A DNA stretch of 6,988 nucleotides from Chitinophagaceae bacterium (GTDB lineage: Bacteria > Bacteroidota > Bacteroidia > Chitinophagales > Chitinophagaceae), in assembly GCA_016786965.1 (NCBI GenBank), contig JAEUVL010000526.1:1-6988 (forward strand), in the 5' to 3' direction. Positions 1-5,754 of the stretch are shown here, one piece after another. Under the pieces are notes generated by a model. It was not told where the DNA came from. It was given only the letters and a program-made list of their open reading frames with translations, and made no database searches. A program made the position numbers and the translations under genes. Position 1 is the first letter of the stretch. Each line of letters opens with the position of its first letter.

Positions 1-629
1 ATTTGTGGGACATCAAATCTGCTTCTTTAGCAAAATATCACGAAGGACAAACGAATGAAACACTGTATCCCCGTGCGGGTATATATGCAGAGTTTGGAAA
101 GATCGTTTGCATTAGCTGTGGAGTAATGCAGGGTAAAACAGGCAGTCGAAAATTAATTATCAAAAGCTTTTATGGGAATGATGAGCTGCTATTACTTACA
201 CAGTTTACTGAGATGCTCAATAAATGGGTGCCGGGTGAACCCAAACAACTTTGCGCCCACAATGGAAAAGAATTTGATTTTCCTTACCTCTGCCGCCGGA
301 TGATCATTAACGGACTACCAATCCCTTCCATATTAAATATATCGGGCAAAAAGCCTTGGGAAGTTAATCACCTCGACACACTGGAGCTCTGGAAATTTGG
401 CGACTATAAAAGTTTTACATCACTGAATCTGCTCGCACATGTACTAGGAATACCCACGCCGAAAGACGATATAGACGGAAGTATGGTATGGGAGGTGTAC
501 TGGAAAGAAAAGAACCTGGAAAGAATCGTAACATATTGCCAAAAAGATGTGGTGACCGTAGCACAGATATTATTAAAAATGAATGGGGAAGCATTACTGA
601 AAGAAGAAAATATTGAAATCAAGGGCTAG
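1..629 (+). CDS. PolB-type 3'-5' exonuclease (5' end missing)
   Basis: The reading frame is open from the left edge (first full codon at base 3), so the true start lies outside the window; the TTG at base 3 is probably an internal Leu codon. The 208 visible residues match the predicted 3'-5' exonucleases related to the proofreading domain of family B DNA polymerases (RNase H-like fold, DEDD superfamily). Exo II is visible as AHNGKEFD, with N87 and D92 of the fragment. Exo III is YCQKD, with Y178 and D182, which makes it a DEDDy enzyme. Between them is a conserved stretch, HLDTLELWKFGDYKSF, at residues 123-138. The Exo I motif (DxE) should lie just upstream and cannot be seen. The expected role is metal-dependent removal of nucleotides from 3' ends in the cytoplasm; the substrate is unknown. 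The family is confident, the biological role is not. Confidence 0.88.
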   Translation, partial: LWDIKSASLAKYHEGQTNETLYPRAGIYAEFGKIVCISCGVMQGKTGSRKLIIKSFYGNDELLLLTQFTEMLNKWVPGEPKQLCAHNGKEFDFPYLCRRMIINGLPIPSILNISGKKPWEVNHLDTLELWKFGDYKSFTSLNLLAHVLGIPTPKDDIDGSMVWEVYWKEKNLERIVTYCQKDVVTVAQILLKMNGEALLKEENIEIKG

Positions 630-713
630 GGAGAGGCGAAAATATCTTAGTTCATGAAACTGTAAGCCATTTGTATCAACAATTCTCATTCTCACTTTAA
701 ATCATATAATAAA

Positions 714-1103
714 ATGAACCGAACAAATTACTCCTCGGGCGCCAAGTGGGAAAACATTGTCGGCTACAGCCGAGCTGTAAGGGTGGGAAACGCCATTGAG
801 ATAACCGGCACAGTGGCGGTGGACGAAAACAGCCTGCTGGTTGGAAAAGATGATGCATACGCCCAAACAAAGTTTATTATAGAAAAGATAGAGAACGTAT
901 TAAAACAGGCTGGCGCCTCGCTGAAAGATGTGGTACGAACAAGAATGTTTGTTATAGACATCTCCCGCTGGGAAGAATATGGCAAGGCCCATGGCGAGTT
1001 TTTTTCCAGCATCAAACCTTGTACCTCAATGATTGAGGTAAAGGGACTGATTGCGCCGGAATATTTAATTGAAATAGAAGCTACCGCTATAATCGCTGAA
1101 TAA
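714..1103 (+). CDS. RidA/YjgF/UK114-superfamily protein without the catalytic Arg
   Basis: A 129-residue protein of normal length for the Rid superfamily (small cytoplasmic trimers). The fold signature is clear: SRAVRVGNAIEITGTV at 19-34, DAYAQTKFIIEKIENVL at 47-63, GASLKDVVRTRMFVID at 67-82 and IEIEATAI at 119-126. True RidA enzymes hydrolyse 2-aminoacrylate and related imines and need an arginine in a PARS-type motif. Here the aligned stretch is KPCTSMIEV (101-109), with Thr104 where that Arg should be, so canonical enamine/imine deaminase activity is unlikely. It resembles the Rid-like subgroups that lack this Arg and whose substrates are mostly unknown. The ATG at 714 follows an A-rich leader with no Shine-Dalgarno. 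The lipoprotein gene begins 11 bases after its stop, so the two are probably cotranscribed. I see no convincing promoter in the 84-base gap upstream. Confidence 0.9.
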   Translation: MNRTNYSSGAKWENIVGYSRAVRVGNAIEITGTVAVDENSLLVGKDDAYAQTKFIIEKIENVLKQAGASLKDVVRTRMFVIDISRWEEYGKAHGEFFSSIKPCTSMIEVKGLIAPEYLIEIEATAIIAE

Positions 1104-1114
1104 AAAAAGATACA

Positions 1115-1777
1115 ATGAAAAAGACACTTTTGATACTAGTTGCCATGGCTGCCTTATGGAGTTGTAATAATCATAAAAAAGAAACGACCGGGGTCGCTCA
1201 GCCTGCACAAATAAAAAAGATCGTTGATTCTATGTTAGTAACCGATTCAGGATGGGGTGCCATTACTCCAAGAACTGATTTTACCGGCCTGCAAAACATT
1301 TTCGGGGCAGCCAGTGTAAAAGATGAACGCATCTGCGGACCGGAATGTATTGATAGTATTGACGTAACTAAAATCTATCCGGGAACAAATAAAGAAATTG
1401 TGGTCTATTGGAGGGACAGCTTTTATCACAAACAAATAGTTTACCTGCAAAACAGTGAAGAGGGCAGCCCCTACAGAACACCCACGGGTTTAAAAGTTGG
1501 CTCCACGTTGAAAGAGCTACTGGATCTTAATGGCCAAAAAATATCCTTTTCCGGATTTGGATGGGACTATGGTGGCTATATACAATCATTCAACAAAGGC
1601 AGCCTGGATTCTTCCTCCGTCCACTTCAGGCTGGACCTTACAGAAAATGATGACAACTCTTTGTTCGGAGATATTGATTTGAACACCGACCTGCCGGCGG
1701 TAAAAAAATCGCTTGAAAAAATTAAAGTGTACCAAATATCATTGACACTTTTTAATGATCCCTTACATGAACATTGA
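1115..1777 (+). CDS. Conserved-type lipoprotein of unknown function
   Basis: A 220-residue protein that I do not recognise by function. The N-terminus is a lipoprotein signal peptide: MKKT, a hydrophobic stretch at about 5-15, then the lipobox LWSC with Cys17 as the lipidated residue. Asn-Asn follows, with no obvious retention signal, so an outer-membrane or periplasm-facing anchor is likely. A polar linker (about 18-30) leads to one soluble domain. Notable segments are ITPRTDFTGLQNIFG (50-64), ICGPECID (73-80), which could form a disulfide between Cys74 and Cys78, GLKVGSTLKELLDLNG (125-140) and GFGWDYGGYI (147-156). The first and third segments look like two versions of the same 'T-x-L-x-x-L-x-G' strand-helix unit, which hints at an internal repeat. 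It follows the Rid-like gene by 11 bases and overlaps the start of the MmcQ/YjbR gene by 11 bases, so all three probably share a transcript. The neighbours do not suggest a function. Confidence 0.85.
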   Translation: MKKTLLILVAMAALWSCNNHKKETTGVAQPAQIKKIVDSMLVTDSGWGAITPRTDFTGLQNIFGAASVKDERICGPECIDSIDVTKIYPGTNKEIVVYWRDSFYHKQIVYLQNSEEGSPYRTPTGLKVGSTLKELLDLNGQKISFSGFGWDYGGYIQSFNKGSLDSSSVHFRLDLTENDDNSLFGDIDLNTDLPAVKKSLEKIKVYQISLTLFNDPLHEH

Positions 1778-2105
1778 AACCCTGCGGGAATATTGCCTGT
1801 CAAAAACCGGAGCGGAGGAAACCCTGCCTTTTGGTCCGGATACTCTGGTGTACAAAGTGGCCGGAAAGGCATTTTTACTGACCGGATTTGATAGCCAGCC
1901 GCTTCGGTTCAATGTAAAGTGTGACCCTGATAAAGCCATTGAACTGCGGGAAGAGTTTTCCTGTGTGTTACCCGGATACCACATGAATAAAAAACACTGG
2001 AATACGATTGTGGTTGATGGAAGCGTTTCATCCCGGCAATTAAAAGAATGGATAGACCATTCCTACGACCTGGTGACGGCCGGCCTCCCGAAGAAAAAGA
2101 GATAA
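1767..2105 (+). CDS. MmcQ/YjbR family protein
   Basis: A 112-residue protein of normal length for the MmcQ/YjbR family, a small fold with a double-wing-like DNA-binding topology and no settled biochemical role. Diagnostic stretches are MNIETLREYCLSKTGAEE (1-18), LPFGPDTLVYKVAGKAF (20-36), FNVKCDPDKAIELREEF (48-64), LPGYHMNKKHWNTIVVDG (68-85) and IDHSYDLV (96-103). I chose the ATG at 1767 over the in-frame ATG at 1755 because family members begin with an MNIE-type sequence. The four extra residues (MIPY) would also lengthen the overlap with the lipoprotein gene. With this start the overlap is 11 bases, suggesting translational coupling. The C-terminus ends in a basic KKKR tail, compatible with nucleic-acid contact. 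The next gene is convergent, so this one ends the left-hand transcript. Confidence 0.9.
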   Translation: MNIETLREYCLSKTGAEETLPFGPDTLVYKVAGKAFLLTGFDSQPLRFNVKCDPDKAIELREEFSCVLPGYHMNKKHWNTIVVDGSVSSRQLKEWIDHSYDLVTAGLPKKKR

Positions 2106-2198
2106 AGGCTTTGTTAAGAGTTTCTTGTACGCCACTTCCTGAAAAAATTACTTATATCCCTTTAAGCAGCTTTATTTTGGTCAATCGACCGAAAAAAT

Positions 2199-3167
2199 CT
2201 ACACAAAGATCTCTTTAATATTTCCCGCTACCTCAAGTCCTGCATTGCGGCCCGTGTCATGAAGGAGAACTTTATTGTTTCGTTTATCTGTCAACAGCAC
2301 ATCCAGGAAAGAGCTCATGCTTTCGGCAATACGCCCGTTCATGAAACCATTAATTGGCGATGCCAACTCGGTAGCGTCATTTCGGTGCGCAATAATCTGA
2401 AGTAAATAGTTTTTATTCTCCAGCACAATATCTACAGTTCTTTCGTCAGCCAGTGAACGCCGGAGAAAAGATCTGTTATAGGTAGTAAAGCGAATCAGCC
2501 TATCCTGCAACCAAATGCCCGCAATAAATCCGACAAAAGAGCTTCGAAGCCAGGGAATTTTGGCCACTGAACACTTTATAGAAATACCTGGCAGGGTAAA
2601 ATGATTTGACTGCATCCAGAAATAAGCAGATGGAAAAGAGCGGCCCCAATCCTTTTCCATATAACCACGGCCCCCGGTGAAATCAATCTCCCCGTCATCA
2701 ATCACCAGCTTTCCGGATATGGTGTGGTCCATACTTACAATGCCATGATAGCACTCCATAAAAGGTACAAATGCAAATGGCCCCATGATGCCAGGAGAAT
2801 ACCAGGGTTTAGGCCAAGGCACATTTCCTGAGAACTGTAAAGTTCCTTGTATATTGGGCAATGCCAACCTCAGTTCGTTTGCAGAAAAATGATTTTCCTT
2901 GATAGCCAGGTGAAAAAGCCCTGGTGTTGGGTTAAAACAATCCGCTTCAAACTTGTGGTAACTGGCCGTCCTTTTTTTACCATCCAGTACTTGTATAAAA
3001 GAATGCTTGCTGCCATTACTATCCATGGCTATGCCCGGTATAAAAGCAATTGCATTGGTTTCATCGGCATTTACCAGTTTAAAATACCATCCTTCAAAGT
3101 AATTGCGTTGCTTACCCCAACCGTGAAATTGTTCCGGATTAAAAAAAGCGGAAAGTCTCTTCCCCAT
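2199..3167 (-). CDS. Tocopherol cyclase family protein
   Basis: A 322-residue protein with the hallmarks of the tocopherol cyclase family, whose plant and cyanobacterial members (VTE1-like) close the chromanol ring of vitamin E precursors. Visible motifs are FEGWYFK (24-30), MECYHGIVSMDH (137-148), GGRGYMEKDWGRSFP (165-179), WMQSNHF (184-190) and a C-terminal HDTGRNAGLEVAGN (303-316). There is no signal peptide and no clear membrane helix, and the family fold is a lipocalin-like beta barrel. No other tocopherol gene is present here and Bacteroidota are not known as tocopherol producers, so the substrate is probably a different prenyl-quinone or other lipid. That is inference. It is convergent with the MmcQ/YjbR gene and divergent from the aminotransferase gene, with its own promoter presumably in the 106-base divergent gap. 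The ATG at 3167 gives an N-terminus that fits the family. Confidence 0.85.
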   Translation of the reverse strand: MGKRLSAFFNPEQFHGWGKQRNYFEGWYFKLVNADETNAIAFIPGIAMDSNGSKHSFIQVLDGKKRTASYHKFEADCFNPTPGLFHLAIKENHFSANELRLALPNIQGTLQFSGNVPWPKPWYSPGIMGPFAFVPFMECYHGIVSMDHTISGKLVIDDGEIDFTGGRGYMEKDWGRSFPSAYFWMQSNHFTLPGISIKCSVAKIPWLRSSFVGFIAGIWLQDRLIRFTTYNRSFLRRSLADERTVDIVLENKNYLLQIIAHRNDATELASPINGFMNGRIAESMSSFLDVLLTDKRNNKVLLHDTGRNAGLEVAGNIKEIFV

Positions 3168-3273
3168 AATCCATCAAATTACTAAACTTCTGCAGGCTCT
3201 TCTTATAAATCCTTATAATTTTACTTTTTAACCAGATTTATCATTACAGCCCTGCTGTTATTAACCAAGCGCT
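3168..3273. other. Divergent intergenic region, promoters not resolved
   Basis: This AT-rich 106-base gap separates two diverging genes and must hold, or lie next to, the promoters for both. On the + strand the best -7 candidate is TAATTTTA at 3216-3223, which matches TAnnTTTG at 7 of 8 counted positions. It lacks a TTTG at the right distance upstream, so I do not call it. A short inverted repeat, ACAGC-CCT-GCTGT, lies at 3246-3258, 15 bases before the TTG start of the aminotransferase gene, and could form a small hairpin in its leader. No Shine-Dalgarno is evident on either side. Confidence 0.4.
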
Positions 3274-4416
3274 TTGATCATCGACTCCAAACTACCCAAC
3301 GTTGGCACCACCATCTTTACTGTGATGAGTACATTAGCTGCCGAATACGAGGCCGTAAACCTTGGCCAGGGCTTTCCGGATTTCCCTATGAACGAAGAAT
3401 TGGCCGGATTAGTAAGAGACGCTGTTAGCCAACACTATAATCAGTATGCCCCCATGCCCGGCTGGATGCCGCTGCGTGAAGCGATTGCTGAAAAAATAGC
3501 TTTCCTGTATGGAGCTGGGGTGAACCCAGACACAGAGATCACTATTACCCCGGGAGGTACTTATGCAATCTATTCCGCCCTCACTACCATACTTCAGCCC
3601 GGTGATGAAGTGATCGTTTTTGAACCCGCTTACGATAGCTATATTCCTAATATTGAAGCAAATGGGGCTAAGGCAGTAACCGTCAACCTCGTATTTCCTG
3701 ATTATCATATTAACTGGGAGGCAGTAAAAAACGCCATTACGCCTAAAACAAAAGCAATTATTATCAATTCGCCGCACAACCCAACCGGTTCTGTAATCAG
3801 CCAAAAAGACATTATTGAATTAAGGAAGATTACAGAAGGGACAAATATTTTCATAATCAGCGACGAGGTGTACGAACACCTGATATTTGATGATATACAA
3901 CACCAAAGCATACTCCGTTACCCCGATCTGTTACAACGGAGTTTTGTTTGTTTTTCCTTTGGCAAAACTTATAGCTGTACCGGCTGGAAAATGGGTTATT
4001 GTGTTGCTCCCACCCCTTTGATGAAAGAATTCAGAAAGGTCCACCAGTTCAATTGCTTTTCCTGTCATACACCTTCCCAAGTAGGCTTGGCTAATTTTCT
4101 CCATAATAAAGATGCTTATCTCTCTCTTTCGGCTTTTATGCAGCAGAAGCGGGATTATTTCGTACAACTAATGGAGCAAACGAGGTTTAGTATGCAACAT
4201 TCGTCTGGCAGCTATTTTATCTGCGGGACTTACGAACGTATTTCTGATGAAAGCGATAAAGATCTGGCTATACGCCTGACCAAAGAAGTGGGTGTAGCCA
4301 CTATTCCTGTTTCGGCTTTTTATCAAAATGCAAAAGATGATAAAGTGCTGCGATTTTGTTTTGCAAAAAAGAAAGAAACGCTGGAAGCGGCGGTAGAAAA
4401 ATTGGTAAAAATTTAA
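3274..4416 (+). CDS. PLP-dependent aminotransferase, methionine/YbdL type
   Basis: A 380-residue fold-type I aminotransferase (class I/II) of normal length. It resembles E. coli YbdL (methionine aminotransferase) and related kynurenine/glutamine transaminases along its whole length. Landmarks are SKLPNVGTTIFTVMS (5-19), NLGQGFPDF (29-37), QYAPMPGW (57-64), NSPHNPTG (165-172, with Asn169), SDEVYEHL (196-203, with Asp197 pairing to the PLP nitrogen and Tyr200), SFGKTYSCTGWKMGY (228-242, with Lys231 as the Schiff-base lysine), HQFNCFSCHTPSQ (257-269) and LRFCFAKK (359-366, with Arg360 binding the substrate carboxylate). The expected reaction swaps an amino group between methionine or an aromatic amino acid and a 2-oxo acid in the cytoplasm. 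The start is TTG: an in-frame TAA at 3262 blocks anything longer, and the next ATG (codon 18) would remove the conserved N-terminal arm. The stop overlaps the start of the transporter gene (TAATG). Confidence 0.93.
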   Translation: MIIDSKLPNVGTTIFTVMSTLAAEYEAVNLGQGFPDFPMNEELAGLVRDAVSQHYNQYAPMPGWMPLREAIAEKIAFLYGAGVNPDTEITITPGGTYAIYSALTTILQPGDEVIVFEPAYDSYIPNIEANGAKAVTVNLVFPDYHINWEAVKNAITPKTKAIIINSPHNPTGSVISQKDIIELRKITEGTNIFIISDEVYEHLIFDDIQHQSILRYPDLLQRSFVCFSFGKTYSCTGWKMGYCVAPTPLMKEFRKVHQFNCFSCHTPSQVGLANFLHNKDAYLSLSAFMQQKRDYFVQLMEQTRFSMQHSSGSYFICGTYERISDESDKDLAIRLTKEVGVATIPVSAFYQNAKDDKVLRFCFAKKKETLEAAVEKLVKI

Positions 4417-5315
4417 TGTCCATCGATACCAGGTATAAAGGCATTGTCTACATGCTGCTGGCAGCACTGGGATTTTCGCTCATGGGAGGAGCGGCTAAAT
4501 TACTTAAAGGGAGTTTTGGAGCCGGTCAGTTGGTTTTTTGGCGAAACGCCATTGGCTTAATTGTATTAGTGGCAGGATTCATCATCAAGCCTCCGGCAAA
4601 CAAAGGAGGAAAATTTCACCTCCTCCTGTTCCGCGGCCTGATGGGAACCACAGCCCTTTATACCCTGCTCTACTGCATTCTGCATATCCCCTTGGGCACA
4701 GCCATGACGTACAACCTCACTTCCACACTTTTCATTGCTGTATTTTCATTTTTACTTTTCAAGGAATATCATGGGCGGTTTGTGTTACTGGCGGTAATGC
4801 TCGGTTTTGCGGGAATGCTTTTGATCTATAAACCTGCTATGCATTTTCCCTGGTATTATCATGTAGCTGGATTAATTTCAGGAATTACGTCTGCACTGGC
4901 ATATATAACTGTGAACCGGCTGGCCGGACATTATGACTCTCGCATCATTGTTTTGTCATTCATTGGCACAGGTGTGTTGGTGCCTGTTGTCTTTATGCTC
5001 ATCGGTCACTTTGCCCAACTACCGGTTGATGATGTGTTCTTCATTTCATGGAGGTGGCCAGTGGGCATTGAGTGGCTTTTTGTGGCTTGGTTGGGCCTGG
5101 CCGCTTTGTTCGGTCAGTACTTTGTAACAAAAGCATATGGTGCTGATAAAGCCGGAATTGTATCTGCTATTGGCTATGCTAATATTGTTTTTTCTGTATT
5201 TATAGGATTCTTCTTAAACGATCCCTTCCCAGACTGGATGTCATCCCTTGGTATTGCCTGCATTATTACTAGCGGCATAATAATCTCGCTTTTTAAAAGG
5301 AAAAAGACTTCCTAG
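4416..5315 (+). CDS. EamA/DMT-family inner-membrane transporter
   Basis: A 299-residue, very hydrophobic protein built as two EamA repeats (about 10-138 and 150-293). It has ten predicted membrane helices, near 10-30, 36-57, 68-88, 94-115, 121-139, 149-168, 176-198, 217-235, 249-268 and 275-294, and a short basic C-terminal tail (KRKKTS). Typical family stretches are FWRNAIGLIVL (41-51), FRGLMGTTALYTLLY (72-86), LGTAMTYNLTSTLFIAVFSFLLFKE (from 93) and AYGADKAGIVSAIGYANIVFS (from 240). Members export or import small metabolites such as amino acids or nucleotide-like compounds. The substrate cannot be read from the sequence. I chose the ATG at 4416 because it forms a TAATG overlap with the aminotransferase stop and places the first helix normally; the in-frame ATG at 4356 would add 20 polar residues. 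The coupling suggests the two proteins act on related compounds, for example amino acids or their keto acids. Confidence 0.9.
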   Translation: MSIDTRYKGIVYMLLAALGFSLMGGAAKLLKGSFGAGQLVFWRNAIGLIVLVAGFIIKPPANKGGKFHLLLFRGLMGTTALYTLLYCILHIPLGTAMTYNLTSTLFIAVFSFLLFKEYHGRFVLLAVMLGFAGMLLIYKPAMHFPWYYHVAGLISGITSALAYITVNRLAGHYDSRIIVLSFIGTGVLVPVVFMLIGHFAQLPVDDVFFISWRWPVGIEWLFVAWLGLAALFGQYFVTKAYGADKAGIVSAIGYANIVFSVFIGFFLNDPFPDWMSSLGIACIITSGIIISLFKRKKTS

Positions 5316-5332
5316 AAATATTTACCTGAAAA

Positions 5333-5365
5333 TTTGGTGGTGTGAAATGCTTTATCGTATATTTG
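5333..5365 (+). promoter_or_regulatory. Bacteroidota-type promoter of the ars operon
   Basis: TTTG at 5333-5336 is a -33 element and TATATTTG at 5358-5365 is a perfect TAnnTTTG -7 element. They are separated by 21 bases, within the spacing known for the primary sigma factor of Bacteroidota. Transcription would start around 5370-5373, leaving a leader of only about 10-13 bases before the arsR ATG at 5383. It is the only full promoter match that I found in the intergenic regions. Confidence 0.78.
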
Positions 5366-5370
5366 CGATA
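5353..5370. promoter_or_regulatory. Probable ArsR operator (inverted repeat around the -7 box)
   Basis: The half-sites TATCG (5353-5357) and CGATA (5366-5370) are perfect inverted repeats flanking an 8-base centre, TATATTTG, which is itself the -7 promoter element. A dimeric ArsR bound here would cover the -7 region and block RNA polymerase, giving autorepression that As(III) would release. The assignment to ArsR is inference from position and symmetry. Confidence 0.7.
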
Positions 5371-5382
5371 TAAGATTTTATT

Positions 5383-5718
5383 ATGGCGGTACACAAGAAA
5401 GAAGAGTTTACGCAAAAAGAACAAGACCTGGCAAATTTCGCTAAGGCAATGGCTCACCCTGCCCGTATCTCAATTCTAAAAGTGCTGGCGCAGCGTAATG
5501 CATGTATCTGTGGTGAAATTGTAGAATTATTACCTCTGGCCCAAAGCACTGTTTCACAACACCTCAAAGAATTAAAAAATGCGGGTCTTATCACCGGTAC
5601 AATTGATGGCCCCCGAAGTTGCTATTGTATCAACTGGAAGGCCTTCCAAAAATTCAACAGTGAATTTAATTTTCTTTTTGATAATCTGAAGATCAAAAAT
5701 GAAAAGGCATGTTGTTGA
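5383..5718 (+). CDS. arsR: ArsR/SmtB-family arsenic-responsive repressor
   Basis: A 111-residue winged helix-turn-helix protein of normal ArsR length. The family opening is seen as LANFAKAMAHPARISILKVL (16-35). The DNA-binding helix-turn-helix covers about 44-65, with recognition helix QSTVSQHLKEL (54-64), followed by the wing near 70-84. Cys41 and Cys43 (ACICG) sit at the position of the CxC metal-sensing pair of the classic ELCVCDL box. The third classic cysteine is replaced by a hydrophobic residue. Further cysteines occur as CYC (80 and 82, in the wing) and as a C-terminal CC (110, 111), and may complete the thiol site. It is the first gene of the ars operon, directly behind the promoter and operator. 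The predicted role is a homodimeric repressor that leaves DNA on binding As(III) or Sb(III). The link to arsM and the arsC-like gene makes arsenic the likeliest inducer. Confidence 0.92.
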   Translation: MAVHKKEEFTQKEQDLANFAKAMAHPARISILKVLAQRNACICGEIVELLPLAQSTVSQHLKELKNAGLITGTIDGPRSCYCINWKAFQKFNSEFNFLFDNLKIKNEKACC

Positions 5719-5754
5719 TATAATCTCCAATAAAAAATTAAAACAAAGAATATC

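Noticed and set aside
643..650. TATCTTAG as a promoter element for the Rid-like gene.
   Set aside because: It mismatches TAnnTTTG within the TTTG core and has no properly spaced -33 element.
2175..2194. Small hairpin TTTTGGTC-AATC-GACCGAAA in the convergent gap between the MmcQ/YjbR and tocopherol-cyclase-family genes, considered as a bidirectional terminator.
   Set aside because: The stem is only 8 bp with a wobble pair, and on neither strand is it followed by a T tract, so it does not meet the form of an intrinsic terminator.
3216..3223. TAATTTTA as a -7 promoter element for the aminotransferase gene.
   Set aside because: It lacks the final G, and no TTTG or similar -33 element lies 19-21 bases upstream. 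In AT-rich DNA this match is expected by chance.
3246..3258. Inverted repeat ACAGC-CCT-GCTGT upstream of the aminotransferase start, considered as an operator or riboswitch stem.
   Set aside because: A 5-bp stem with a 3-base loop is too short to support a call, and no second element or promoter is tied to it.
4538..4831. Open frame of 97 codons on the + strand inside the transporter gene.
   Set aside because: It lies wholly within the EamA transporter in another frame, has low-complexity His/Pro/Phe content and no recognisable domain.
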